From positions 2,480,001-2,544,000 of the forward strand of contig NZ_JAGGMZ010000001.1 in assembly GCF_017875735.1 (NCBI RefSeq): a DNA stretch of 64,000 nt, read 5' to 3'. Both the position numbers and the translations under genes were made by a program. This document shows, in pieces, positions 1 to 8,771 of the stretch. Below the pieces are notes generated by a model. The model had not been told where the DNA came from and did not search any database. It was given only the letters and a program-made list of their open reading frames with translations. Position 1 is the stretch's first letter. Every line of letters begins with the position of its first letter. Source of the DNA: Arthrobacter sp. CAN_C5 (GTDB taxonomy: Bacteria; Actinomycetota; Actinomycetes; Actinomycetales; Micrococcaceae).

Positions 1-595
1 TGGCAGCCCGTGCGTGCTCGTCGAGGACGAACGTGTTCCACGCGGCGAGGAACGGCCGGGGCAGCGCAGTGACCATGACGGTGTCGTCGATGTCGGAGAC
101 CACGCCAAAGTCGATGCCGGATTCAATGATCCGCACCGGCGACTCGACCAGGATGTTGTCGGCCGAGCGTAGTGTGATGGTGTGCCAGCCCGGAGAGAGC
201 TGGGCATCGATCCGTGCGTCGACGATTCCGCCACGGTCGGCAGTCACCTGGTGGCTCTCTCCGTCCACCTCGACGGTGACCGACGCATAGCGAACGGGTG
301 CGCTGGTGAAATTGCGCCACCCACGGATGCCTTCCTTGATGGTCTTCAGCACCTCACCGCCGCTGATCGGCGCCATCTCCTCGGGATCAGCCAGGACCAC
401 GCGGGCCAGAACCCGTATCCAGCTGCCGGTCCCATAACCGGTGTACGGGATGATCGTTTCGACGTGTCCACGCTTGATAGCGACATTTGTCTGGACCGAG
501 TGCCAGGCATCGTCTATCCGGAGGCCAAGATGGGTTCGTTCTTCGACGCCGTCGTTGTCCGACGCGGCCTGATCTGGTGGGGTGCTCGATGACAT
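1..595 (-). CDS. APP1-family phosphatase domain protein (partial, C-terminus outside window)
   Basis: The minus-strand frame opens at an ATG at 595 and runs off the left edge, giving about 198 residues. Near residues 155-170 it reads VVSDIDDTVMVTALP, the DxDxT signature of HAD-like phosphatases as found in the APP1 (DUF2183) phosphatidate phosphatase family, followed by RPFLAAWNTF, also typical of that family. The N-terminal 150 residues resemble the beta-rich region that precedes the catalytic domain in actinobacterial members. By family it should hydrolyse a phosphomonoester, perhaps phosphatidate, but the substrate is unknown. It is divergent from the M50-like gene at 649. The missing C-terminus prevents checking the remaining HAD motifs. 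Confidence 0.8.
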   Translation of the reverse strand, partial: MSSSTPPDQAASDNDGVEERTHLGLRIDDAWHSVQTNVAIKRGHVETIIPYTGYGTGSWIRVLARVVLADPEEMAPISGGEVLKTIKEGIRGWRNFTSAPVRYASVTVEVDGESHQVTADRGGIVDARIDAQLSPGWHTITLRSADNILVESPVRIIESGIDFGVVSDIDDTVMVTALPRPFLAAWNTFVLDEHARAA

Positions 596-648
596 GCTCC
601 CAGTCTTTCACGTCGGGGCCGCCACCGAGGGTTCAGTAGGGTGGAGAC

Positions 649-1386
649 ATGATTGAGACGTGGTGGAACCGGATCGTGGAGGGGTTCGCCCGGGCCGAGC
701 CACCGGAGGTCACCGCCGTGGAGCTGGCGATCATGGTGCTCGCCGCCGCGGCGCTGTCGATCCCCCGGTTCACCTGGCGTTACTTCGGCCTGTTCACCAC
801 CGTGGTGCATGAGCTCGGCCACGCATTCGCTGCCCTGATGACCGGCCGGGTACTCAAGGGCATCACGCTGACCATGGACCATGCGGGCACGACGACGACG
901 ATCGGGCGCCCGGGGTGGCGCGCCGCATGGTCCGGGTTCTGGGGATACCCCACACCGGCAGTGCTCGGAGCATCGCTGACCTGGGCCGGCCTCAACGGGT
1001 GGGGGCCCGCGGCCCTGTCGCTGGGAGCGTTGATCCTGCTCGCAGCGCTCCTGTTGATCCGTAACGGCGGCGGCCTGCTCATCCTGCTGTCAGCGGTGGC
1101 CGTCTCGGCATTGCTGGTACTGACCCTCCCGGCAGCGTTCACCGGGCATGTGGTCATTGCCCTCGGGCTGGCGCTCCTGGTCGGGTCGGTGCGGGATCTG
1201 GGCAAGGTGATCTCGGTACACCTACGGCGCCGTCGGGAACTGCAGTCCTCCGACGCGTACCTGCTGTACCGCAGCACCGGTGTCCCCTCGCCAGTCTGGT
1301 TACTACTCTTCGCCGTCGTCATCGCGGGGTCGTTGGTTGCGGCCTGGTTCCCATTGTCCAAGGTGGTCGGCACGGCGCTCAGCTAG
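649..1386 (+). CDS. M50-like integral membrane zinc metalloprotease
   Basis: The protein has 245 residues with about six hydrophobic segments. HELGH lies at residues 54-58, just after the second hydrophobic stretch, matching the HExxH zinc site of M50B-type membrane proteases. A later GYPTPAVLG stretch (about residues 98-106) is the Gly/Pro-rich loop expected after the zinc helix. The family cleaves substrates within the membrane, but no substrate can be inferred here. The ATG at 649 follows a GGTGGAGA ribosome-binding site. The gene stands alone, divergent from the APP1-type phosphatase gene. The third zinc ligand is not obvious, so activity is inferred from the family only. Confidence 0.75.
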   Translation: MIETWWNRIVEGFARAEPPEVTAVELAIMVLAAAALSIPRFTWRYFGLFTTVVHELGHAFAALMTGRVLKGITLTMDHAGTTTTIGRPGWRAAWSGFWGYPTPAVLGASLTWAGLNGWGPAALSLGALILLAALLLIRNGGGLLILLSAVAVSALLVLTLPAAFTGHVVIALGLALLVGSVRDLGKVISVHLRRRRELQSSDAYLLYRSTGVPSPVWLLLFAVVIAGSLVAAWFPLSKVVGTALS

Positions 1387-1548
1387 CATTTTGGGTGCGA
1401 GCACCAGGCCCGGCCGGCCAACAACGCAATTTTTGCGCTGGATCGGCCGAGGTCAGCCAAAACCGCCCACAATGAGGCTAACGTAGGGGTGCCACGCTGA
1501 TTGTGGTGACCGGCGCGGGGAGCGTCCTTTGACAAGTACGGGAGCATC

Positions 1549-3069
1549 TTGGTGGTACTTCGGTGGACTAGGTCTGTGTTCAATGCATTTCCGCGCGGTT
1601 CGCGGCTCCCCGACCCGGCCTGGAATATGCGCCACCGGCTAATCCTGCTGTTCGCGGTAATATCGTCGGTCCTGGTCGCTCTCTTTTCCCTTTTCCAACA
1701 GGAACCCCTGCGGATGGCGCTGGTCCAGGGCGCCGCTCCCGCAGCAGTAGCGTTGCTGGCTTGGAAAGCCCCGTTGAGTAGGCGTTTTAGCGCATCGCTG
1801 AGCTCGGCGTCCCTGATGCTTGTCGCGGCAATGGTCGTGAACATCAGTGGCACCATCGAAGCCCATTTCCTGTTCTTTATCCTCGTTCCCGTCGTTGCTT
1901 TGTACGAGGACTGGGCGCCACTGGCAACAGCCTCCATCCTGGTCTTGGGCCATCACTCAATAATGGGAGTCGCTTTGCCGACCGTCGTCTACAACCATGA
2001 CGCGGCGCATGATGATCCGCTCACCTGGTCACTGATTCATAGCGCGCTGTTTCTTGCGATGTGCGCCACCAGCATTGTGCACTGGACCATCCATGAACGG
2101 GCCCGGCGGGATGGCTCCATGTTGCTGGCCCAGCTCGCCAGCCAGGCACTCCACGATCCTCTCACCGGGCTGGCCAACCGCACCCTGTTGAATGACCGAC
2201 TTTCCCAGGCACTGATCATGAGCCAGCGCACCGGCACCCCAGTGATGGTGCTCACCGTTGACATTGACGGTTTCAAACCGGTCAATGACTCCTACGGGCA
2301 CGCAGCCGGGGACACATTGCTGATCGAGCTGGCACGCCGCCTCGAATCGTGCATCAGGGCAGGCGACACCGCGGCACGTCATGGCGGCGATGAGTTTACT
2401 CTGCTGCTGCCCGGCACACCTCCCGAAGAGGCGCCGGCGATGGCCGAGCGGGTTATGGCAGCGGTAAGTTCACCGGTTTTCCTTCTCGGCGTCGAGATGC
2501 AGATGAGCGTGAGCATCGGTATCGCTCTGAGTTCGCCGGGTCTTTCGTCTGAGCTGCTGCTGCAGGAAGCGGATCAGGCCATGTACGCAGCCAAGCACAA
2601 TGGCCGCGGCGGCTACATGGTGTTCGATAAGACCCTGGCCGCTGGCACGCTGGGCACGCTGGCGGTCCACCCCGACCATGCGCGGGCGTGGGCGGCCTAC
2701 ACACACGACCTCCGTTCGGAAATTGCCTCAGCGAAAGAGCTAGGGCTGATCCCCGAGCAGTCCCGCGGTCCCGAAACTGTGAGGCGCACGCTCGAGTCCG
2801 TCGTAGCGGCAATCGAACAGCTGCCCGAGGGACAGCAACCAGCAGGGTTGGCGCTTCCCGAACGGAATGCACTGGAAGAGTTCGTATTCCATCATGATCT
2901 GGTGCAGCACTGGGCCGACACCCTCAGGCTGGACTCGATCATCGAGGTCCAGCGTTCACCCGAGGCAGACGAGTTCTGGCGCTCCCTCCACCAGACCGTT
3001 ATCAAGGATGCGAACGATCTGGTGGACGACGACGGCGACGCCGTCCACGCCGACTCCTCCCCTTCCTAG
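1549..3069 (+). CDS. membrane-anchored diguanylate cyclase (GGDEF)
   Basis: The 506-residue protein starts at TTG 1549, with GGGAG just upstream; ATG 1627 is an alternative. Residues 30-180 contain about five or six membrane segments forming an uncharacterised sensory module. A GGDEF domain follows from about residue 200 (DPLTGLANR), with an intact GGDEF at 279-283. An RAGD sequence at 270-273, five residues upstream, fits the RxxD inhibitory site for product feedback. It should make cyclic di-GMP from two GTP at the inner membrane face. No EAL domain is present. The last 130 residues or so form a helical tail that I do not recognise. The gene converges on the GH5 gene. Confidence 0.9.
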   Translation: MVVLRWTRSVFNAFPRGSRLPDPAWNMRHRLILLFAVISSVLVALFSLFQQEPLRMALVQGAAPAAVALLAWKAPLSRRFSASLSSASLMLVAAMVVNISGTIEAHFLFFILVPVVALYEDWAPLATASILVLGHHSIMGVALPTVVYNHDAAHDDPLTWSLIHSALFLAMCATSIVHWTIHERARRDGSMLLAQLASQALHDPLTGLANRTLLNDRLSQALIMSQRTGTPVMVLTVDIDGFKPVNDSYGHAAGDTLLIELARRLESCIRAGDTAARHGGDEFTLLLPGTPPEEAPAMAERVMAAVSSPVFLLGVEMQMSVSIGIALSSPGLSSELLLQEADQAMYAAKHNGRGGYMVFDKTLAAGTLGTLAVHPDHARAWAAYTHDLRSEIASAKELGLIPEQSRGPETVRRTLESVVAAIEQLPEGQQPAGLALPERNALEEFVFHHDLVQHWADTLRLDSIIEVQRSPEADEFWRSLHQTVIKDANDLVDDDGDAVHADSSPS

Positions 3070-3098
3070 CGTGGGGCTACGTGGCTTCCTGGCGCGGG

Positions 3099-4727
3099 CT
3101 ACTTGGCGGTCACCGTGACCTTCGGATTGACCGGCGGAGTCGCGGAGTTGACCTGCAGGCCGATGGTGGCCGTCTGGCCCTTCCGCAGGCTAGTGGTCCA
3201 GTCCGTCCCGACGCAGGTGACAGACCTCTTCGTCACCGAGGTGCACTTCAGACCCCAGGAGTTGACTACGCCAATCACCTGGGGGTCAGTGAAGGTCACC
3301 GACCACGAGCTCACATCCCGGGCAGCCTTCACCGTGATGGTGGCAACGTAGCCGCCCGCCCAGGAACTCTGCACCGACCAGTGGGCCGACACAGCGGGTG
3401 CACCAGTCGGCGGCTTCGGCGACGGCGACGCGCTGGGCTTCGACGTTGGTTTCGGCGACGGCTTCGGCGACGGCTTCGGTGACGGTGACGCGCTGGGCTT
3501 CGGGGTTACGGCAGGTACGGCTACGGGTCGCAGGATGGGTTGCAGCGCGGTCAGCTTTGCCGTCTCCGGGGTGCGCCAGTCCGATTTCAGCAGGCCCCCG
3601 GTGTCGGAGCTGTTCGGGTTGAAGGACCAGTACGCAAAACTCGTTCCGTTGGTGGCCAGATAGGAGACCAGTTTGCTCATCCACTGCTTGTCCGAGGTCG
3701 TTACAAGTTTCGAACCGAACTCGCCGACAAGCACCGGGGCGATCCCCTGCTTGGCGATGAACCCCCAATTGGCGTCCCAGATACCCGGCAGGTTCGCCGG
3801 GTAGTTGGGGGCAGCGAACCACTTCTGGGGATAGACCGAGGCAGGGTAATCGTGGGGCGAATAGACCACCCGGTTGGGCACCGACAGTTTCACCGGCTTC
3901 TTCGCGACATCGGCGAGACCCCCACCCCACCACGTCCACGAGTCATTACCCTGCGCCTCGACGCCCTCCACGATGATCAATAGCTTGGGGTTGACCGCCA
4001 AGACAGCATTCCCCGCCCGGGTTGCCGCAGCATGCCAATCCTGGGCAGGATTGGCGCCGCCCCACCGCGCTACACCGTGCGGCTCATTGTGGAGGTCAAA
4101 GCCAATCACCGTCGGTTCGTTCTTGTACCGGGCGGCCAGCATCTTCCAGTCGGCGATCCACTTGGCTTCCGAATACTGGGGTGTGTACCAGAGCTCCGCC
4201 TGCGCGTTCGAGGAAGGGCGGTGACGGTCGAGAATCACATTGAGCCCAAGAGCCTTCGATTTGGCGACGAAGAGATCCATCACCTGCTGCGGGCTCTTGC
4301 TGGCCAGATCGGGGTTGGCGTAGAAGTTGGTATCCGAGCTGACCTTGCCCGAGGTGATGCACTGATTGGAGTAGGGCAGGCGGATGGTGTTGAAGCCCAT
4401 CGACTTGATCTGCCGGAGACCATCGTTGAGTTTGATGGTCCAGAGACCGTGCGGAACGCAGTCGGGAGTTTCCAGACCAAACCAGTTGGCGGCCCTGATG
4501 ACGTAGGGCTTGTTCGCTGCGTCGCGGATAGTGCCGCCGTCGGTGTGCAGCCATCCGGCACCGGTGACGGACACGTCCGCGGCACGGACGGCGCTGATCG
4601 CCGTCGGCTGCGCGGCGGGCTGCGCCACACCACAACCGGCCAGGACGAGCAGGGCGGCGACGGCCGGAACGAGTACCTTCGTCCATCGGGCGCGCGCCCT
4701 GGGGTGAGTGCCGGGTTTTACTGGCAT
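3099..4727 (-). CDS. secreted GH5-family glycosidase lipoprotein with CBM2-like module
   Basis: The 542-residue start at ATG 4727 (in-frame upstream ATG 4757 rejected) gives a clean lipoprotein signal: basic N-terminus, hydrophobic core and lipobox LAGC at about residues 29-32. The catalytic domain (about 55-400) has GFDLHNEPHG, placing the acid/base Glu near 215, and PVLVGEFG with the nucleophile near 336, as in GH5 cellulases and mannanases. A Pro/Ser/Lys linker (about 405-440) leads to a roughly 100-residue Trp-containing C-terminal domain like CBM2. It probably degrades beta-glucan outside the membrane. The substrate is not determined, though cellulose is the usual CBM2 target. It is transcribed towards the cyclase gene. 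Confidence 0.9.
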   Translation of the reverse strand: MPVKPGTHPRARARWTKVLVPAVAALLVLAGCGVAQPAAQPTAISAVRAADVSVTGAGWLHTDGGTIRDAANKPYVIRAANWFGLETPDCVPHGLWTIKLNDGLRQIKSMGFNTIRLPYSNQCITSGKVSSDTNFYANPDLASKSPQQVMDLFVAKSKALGLNVILDRHRPSSNAQAELWYTPQYSEAKWIADWKMLAARYKNEPTVIGFDLHNEPHGVARWGGANPAQDWHAAATRAGNAVLAVNPKLLIIVEGVEAQGNDSWTWWGGGLADVAKKPVKLSVPNRVVYSPHDYPASVYPQKWFAAPNYPANLPGIWDANWGFIAKQGIAPVLVGEFGSKLVTTSDKQWMSKLVSYLATNGTSFAYWSFNPNSSDTGGLLKSDWRTPETAKLTALQPILRPVAVPAVTPKPSASPSPKPSPKPSPKPTSKPSASPSPKPPTGAPAVSAHWSVQSSWAGGYVATITVKAARDVSSWSVTFTDPQVIGVVNSWGLKCTSVTKRSVTCVGTDWTTSLRKGQTATIGLQVNSATPPVNPKVTVTAK

Positions 4728-4849
4728 GTGCGGGGGTTCCTTTTCGCGTAAGACCATCAGTCCGGCACCAATTCATGTTGAGAATACGCCAATAGTGCGG
4801 CACTCCGCGTGCGGGGTATTCTGGTGGCTGACGAAAGGGGAGCGTACCA

Positions 4850-5140
4850 GTGGATAAGCAAGAGCGTGCGGACTCTTCGACTGTGGAACTTCACCCGTGG
4901 CCGCTCCCGGTCAGCACCAGGGTGTTGAACATTGCCAAGGCCGTGATCGGGGCGGCGCTGATCCTCATTTTGATCACCCAGATCCTTCCGGTGAATCTCC
5001 TGGGCGGAATGATGAACCACTTCTTCACCATTCTCCTGCTGCTGTCCTGGGCGGGCCCGGCTCGGCGAATGATGCGCCGGTATACCTCCGGCGGCAAAAA
5101 CAACCAGTCGACCGAGGACCCCAAGACAGAGGATCCCTAA
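4850..5140 (+). CDS. small two-segment membrane protein, unknown function
   Basis: This is a 96-residue protein starting at GTG 4850 behind a GGGGAG ribosome-binding site. Residues 27-47 and 52-68 are hydrophobic and probably span the membrane. The C-terminus is hydrophilic (GGKNNQSTEDPKTEDP) and the N-terminus charged. Its TAA stop at 5138-5140 directly abuts the GTG start of the exonuclease gene, so the two are translationally linked in one transcript. I do not recognise the family and nothing indicates a function beyond a possible association with the exonuclease operon. Confidence 0.7.
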   Translation: MDKQERADSSTVELHPWPLPVSTRVLNIAKAVIGAALILILITQILPVNLLGGMMNHFFTILLLLSWAGPARRMMRRYTSGGKNNQSTEDPKTEDP

Positions 5141-6076
5141 GTGCCCAACCGCCTGATGCTCCTAGATACGGCTTCCCTCTACTTCAGGGCGTTCTACGGT
5201 CTGCCGGACTCCCTGAAGTCCCCCGACGGAACCCCGGTCAATGCTGTCCGCGGCTTCCTCGACATGATCGCCCGGCTGGTTGCCGACTACGAGCCCACCC
5301 ACCTGGTTGCCTGCTGGGATGATGATTGGCGCCCGGCCTGGCGGGTGGATCTCATTCCCAGTTACAAAGAGCACCGGATGACGAAGGCGGTCACGGACGG
5401 CGTCGACGTCGAAGAGGCGCCCCCCGGGTTGGTGGCACAGATTCCGCGTATCCGCGAGATTCTGGCGGCCTTCGATATTACGGTGATCGGCGTGCCCGAG
5501 CACGAGGCCGACGACGTCATCGGCAGTCTGGCGGCTCAATCGGATACACCGGTGGACGTGGTTACCGGGGATCGCGACCTGTTCCAGCTGGTCGACGACC
5601 GCGGTGATGTCCGCGTGATCTACACCGCCCGCGGAATGAGCCGGCTCGAGGTCTTGACCGATGCGACAGTGGTCAGCAAGTACCAGGTCCTCCCCGGCCA
5701 GTACGCGGATTTTGCTGCCCTCCGCGGGGATACCTCCGACGGACTGCCCGGTGTCGCGGGGATTGGCGACAAGACCGCTGCGAGTCTGTTGCAGGAGTTT
5801 GTCGATCTGGACGGGGTGATTGCAGCCGCTGGCGACCCGGCGTCGACGATGTCAGCTTCGATGCGGGCCAGGATCACCGGCGCCGCTGACTACCTGGCCG
5901 TCGCGCCAACCGTGGTCAATGTGGTTCGTGACCTGGAACTCGGCGGGTTCAATGCCGAAATCCGCCCCCTCGATGCTGAGCAGCTCAAACGAATCGAGAA
6001 GCTTACCGGGGACTGGAACCTTGGTGGGTCTGCTGCCCGGGCGCTGCAAGCCCTGGGGAACAGCCCTACTGGCTGA
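5141..6076 (+). CDS. 5'-3' exonuclease (FEN/Pol I 5'-nuclease family)
   Basis: The 311-residue protein starts at GTG 5141 with no gap after the preceding gene. It carries the metal-binding acidic motifs of the family: LLDTASLYFRAF at the N-terminus, WDDDWRPAWR with PSYKEHR (about 65-85), EHEADDVIG (about 123-131) and TGDRDLFQLV (about 141-150). The helix-hairpin-helix region GDTSDGLPGVAGIGDKTAA follows (about 192-210). It is a stand-alone version of the 5'-nuclease domain of DNA polymerase I. The expected role is removal of 5' flaps or RNA primers during replication and repair. No polymerase domain is attached. Confidence 0.92.
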   Translation: MPNRLMLLDTASLYFRAFYGLPDSLKSPDGTPVNAVRGFLDMIARLVADYEPTHLVACWDDDWRPAWRVDLIPSYKEHRMTKAVTDGVDVEEAPPGLVAQIPRIREILAAFDITVIGVPEHEADDVIGSLAAQSDTPVDVVTGDRDLFQLVDDRGDVRVIYTARGMSRLEVLTDATVVSKYQVLPGQYADFAALRGDTSDGLPGVAGIGDKTAASLLQEFVDLDGVIAAAGDPASTMSASMRARITGAADYLAVAPTVVNVVRDLELGGFNAEIRPLDAEQLKRIEKLTGDWNLGGSAARALQALGNSPTG

Positions 6077-6167
6077 GGCTCTGGCTAGCTGGCCACGCCA
6101 CCCATCAGGACAGTGGATGCCTCGGGTGTGCCTTCATATTGACCGGGTCTGGCAGTAGGATTCCGGC

Positions 6168-6527
6168 ATGGTTATTGCTCGCTACCCCAGTGTGGTCATC
6201 GACTGTCCTGACGCTCCGTCGCTCGCAGCGTTCTACGGCGAAATCCTGGGTTGGCGTTCTGACGTCAACGATGGGTGGGCGGATATCCGGCCGGATGACG
6301 GAAGCAACTGCATTTCGTTCCAGTCGGTGGAGAACTACCGCGCGCCTCAGTGGCCGGGGCAGGACGCTCCGCAGCAGATGCACCTTGACCTGATGGTGCA
6401 GGACCTCGATCACGGCGAGTCGGTGGTGCTTGGGTTGGGTGGAATCAAGGCTGCTGTCCAACCGGGCGAAACATTCCGGGTCTACCTCGACCCCGCCGGT
6501 CATCCGTTCTGCCTGTGCCTGAGCTGA
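6168..6527 (+). CDS. VOC-superfamily (glyoxalase/dioxygenase fold) protein
   Basis: A 119-residue single-domain protein. It opens with SVVIDCPDAPSLAAFYGEILGW, the usual first beta-alpha motif of vicinal-oxygen-chelate proteins, and ends with VYLDPAGHPFCLC, the last strand that often supplies a metal ligand. MHLDLMVQDL in the middle is the second module. Actinobacterial members of this type are mostly uncharacterised or implicated in bleomycin-like resistance or small-molecule isomerisation. The start at 6168 follows GTAGGATTCCGGC. Function is not determined. Confidence 0.8.
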   Translation: MVIARYPSVVIDCPDAPSLAAFYGEILGWRSDVNDGWADIRPDDGSNCISFQSVENYRAPQWPGQDAPQQMHLDLMVQDLDHGESVVLGLGGIKAAVQPGETFRVYLDPAGHPFCLCLS

Positions 6528-6547
6528 CCCGAAGGAATCGGTGACCG

Positions 6548-6655
6548 ATGACTGATTCCCTCACTGACCCAACCGGCCAAGACCCCACCGAATTTATTGC
6601 TGGTCCGGGAGGGCTACGAGTATTCGACAACTGTCAGGCACAGCCCCTCAGCTGA
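6548..6655 (+). CDS. possible 35-residue small protein
   Basis: An ATG at 6548 opens a 35-codon frame ending in TGA, 20 bases after the VOC gene and on the same strand. AAGGA lies 11 bases upstream. The predicted peptide begins MTDSLTDPTG and has no hydrophobic segment. It could be a real small gene, a truncated remnant or chance. Only position and the weak ribosome-binding site support it. Confidence 0.2.
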   Translation: MTDSLTDPTGQDPTEFIAGPGGLRVFDNCQAQPLS

Positions 6656-6803
6656 CTGATCGATAAACCCATGCCTCGAACCCGACTCCCGCCGAGGTCG
6701 CTCTATAACGGTTCGACCACGTAACCAAGTTGTGCTGTCAGTTGGCGTGTCGCGTCTGTAGTGTCCAAGACATCTACTCACCGTCTCACTGAAAGCACCG
6801 CCC

Positions 6804-7493
6804 GTGAAGAAGCTCTCGCCCTTTTTTGCCCTGTCCATCGCCGCCCTTCTCCTGACGGGTTGCGCCGCTAACGTTGGACCCGCGGCCGAGGCAACCGACA
6901 CTGAAACAAGTTCCGCACCCGCCGCGACGGCGTCGCCCAGCCCCGCATCGACTCCCTCGGACTCTGCCGTGGCCGCACCGACGACTGAGCCTGCAGCGGT
7001 CTCCCCTGCACCCACCGCTGAGCCGACCACCCCTGAACCGACCGCTGAGGTCACTCCTGAACCAACCAGCGAGCCGACCATGGTGGCTGAGCCAACCGCG
7101 GAGCCAACGGATGAGCCGATCACTGAGACGTCGGAGCCACCGATTCCCGGGCTGTCGGGAAGCTACGACAACCTGGAACTGGTTTCCACCTGGGATGGCC
7201 AGCGGGTTGTCCGCCATGTCGGTACCACCTGGAACATCGTCGGCTCGGGCTACGCGCCGGGGGCGGAGATCCAGGTCATCTTCACACCCATTCAGAGTGA
7301 CTATTCGCTGATTGGTTACCCGGTCACCTACGCCGACGCCGACGGCAATTACACCTTCGAAATCAGCCTCGGACCCGATCTGGAACCAGGTGACTACGGG
7401 GTGATGGCTGTCCCCCTGGGCCTGAGCTTCGAGGACACCGAGGCAGCCAAACGGTTCTCTATCATCGAGGTGGTCTCCACCTGGGCGCCCTAG
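6804..7493 (+). CDS. surface lipoprotein with Glu-Pro-Thr-rich stalk
   Basis: The 229-residue protein starts at GTG 6804. It has a classical lipoprotein signal: KK, a hydrophobic core and lipobox LTGC around residues 18-21. Residues 30-115 are a low-complexity stalk rich in Ala, Pro, Thr and Glu, with repeated EPT units. The remaining 110 residues have alternating beta-strand character (GTTWNIVGSGYAPGAEIQVIF), like a small Ig-like domain found in Arthrobacter surface proteins. It probably projects a small globular domain from the cell envelope. No catalytic motif is visible. It converges on the ABC exporter genes. Confidence 0.75.
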   Translation: MKKLSPFFALSIAALLLTGCAANVGPAAEATDTETSSAPAATASPSPASTPSDSAVAAPTTEPAAVSPAPTAEPTTPEPTAEVTPEPTSEPTMVAEPTAEPTDEPITETSEPPIPGLSGSYDNLELVSTWDGQRVVRHVGTTWNIVGSGYAPGAEIQVIFTPIQSDYSLIGYPVTYADADGNYTFEISLGPDLEPGDYGVMAVPLGLSFEDTEAAKRFSIIEVVSTWAP

Positions 7494-7512
7494 CTGACCC
7501 GGCGGAGACCAC
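7470..7512. terminator. inverted repeat between convergent genes
   Basis: GTGGTCTCC at 7470-7478 is the exact complement of GGAGACCAC at 7504-7512. It spans the end of the lipoprotein gene and the gap before the convergent permease gene. There is no T-tract, so termination is only suggested. Confidence 0.35.
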
Positions 7513-7523
7513 TTCGATGGTTG

Positions 7524-8771
7524 CTACTGTTCCAGCTTCATTGCTTTCCTCAGGCTCAGCGCTCCCCCACCCTGCATGACGGCTCGGCGGTAGATCTTCT
7601 CGCCGAGGTGGAGCAACGCGACGGCCGCGGCCAGCGCGATCACCAGTGACAGGAGCGGCTCCCACAGTGCTACGGGTGAGTTCAGCACCCGGATCGGCAT
7701 CGCTACGGAGGACACCACCGGGATGTAGGAGGCAATGACCAGGAACTGGCCCGAGGCGAACAACCCGACAAACAGGGCACCGAAGATCAGTGCCATCACC
7801 GGAGTCGAATTGTTGTTCAGGTCCTCGGGCCGGCTGGCCAGGGACCCGAGAACCGCCCAGATGGCTGCGAGGATCAGGAATCCGAAGAGGAAGAACACGA
7901 GGAACCAGCCGGAGGCAGGAATGATGCTCCCTACCAGGTCCGCGGTGCCCGTGAGGTTGAGCGCCAGCAGCGCCGCGCCGCCGTAGAGGGCCAGCTGAAC
8001 CATGGCCAGAATCGTGTTTCCCAGCACCTTCCCATAGAGGAGCTGACGGATCGGAATGGCGGTGGCCAGGATTTCCACCACCCGGTTCTGCTTCTCTTCG
8101 ACCACCGAGTTGGCGATTGCCATGCCGAAGATGATCGACGCCATATAGAAGAGGAAGCTGAACACGAAGCCGGCGATGGTAGCGAGCAACTGGTTCTCGG
8201 CACTGCCCTCCAGCAGTGTCTGTTCCAGCTCGGCACCGGAGAGGAGCTGCTCGGCAGTGGTGCCGACAGCGGCGGCATTGCTTTCCAGGACAAATGCGTT
8301 CAGCGCCTCACCCACCAGCTGGCTGATTCCTGAATCAATTTCGGTATTTCCGGTGAGCTGCCAGGCGCCCCCGGCTCCCTGCAGCAGTGCTGCATCGGCT
8401 TCCTCGGCGCGCACCAGATCAACGGCGGCATCGTCGGAGCCCGCCTCGACGGCGGTGAAGGTGACGTTGCCGTCGTCGGCCCGGCCCGCCTCATCGGCGA
8501 GCTGGACGACGGTGGTAGCAGAATCCGACTGGACGGCCACGATGTAGTCGTCGCCGCGGTTCATCACGAAGGCGTTGAAGACAATCCCAGCAACTATCAA
8601 CACCAGGGTGACCAGCGTACTGATCGCGTAGCTGCGGTCCCTGACCTTGATCATGACCTCCCGCAGGGTCACGATCAGCCAGGGTGGCTGGGTCCCCGCT
8701 GACCGGGGGCGGGCATCCTGTGGCGACGGCGCGCTCCCGTCACGATTCTTGACGCGTGTCTCGGTGCTCAT
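7524..8771 (-). CDS. ABC-2 type exporter permease (NatB-like)
   Basis: The 415-residue membrane protein has a cytoplasmic N-terminus of about 50 residues, one membrane segment (about 50-72), a large extracytoplasmic domain (about 75-205), then five hydrophobic segments grouped at 205-395. This is the architecture of NatB/ABC-2 permeases that export sodium or other small molecules. VVEEKQNRVVEILATAIP (about 226-243) is the characteristic cytoplasmic loop. Its ATG overlaps the stop of the ATPase gene by 4 bases, so the two are co-translated. The substrate is unknown. Confidence 0.88.
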   Translation of the reverse strand: MSTETRVKNRDGSAPSPQDARPRSAGTQPPWLIVTLREVMIKVRDRSYAISTLVTLVLIVAGIVFNAFVMNRGDDYIVAVQSDSATTVVQLADEAGRADDGNVTFTAVEAGSDDAAVDLVRAEEADAALLQGAGGAWQLTGNTEIDSGISQLVGEALNAFVLESNAAAVGTTAEQLLSGAELEQTLLEGSAENQLLATIAGFVFSFLFYMASIIFGMAIANSVVEEKQNRVVEILATAIPIRQLLYGKVLGNTILAMVQLALYGGAALLALNLTGTADLVGSIIPASGWFLVFFLFGFLILAAIWAVLGSLASRPEDLNNNSTPVMALIFGALFVGLFASGQFLVIASYIPVVSSVAMPIRVLNSPVALWEPLLSLVIALAAAVALLHLGEKIYRRAVMQGGGALSLRKAMKLEQ

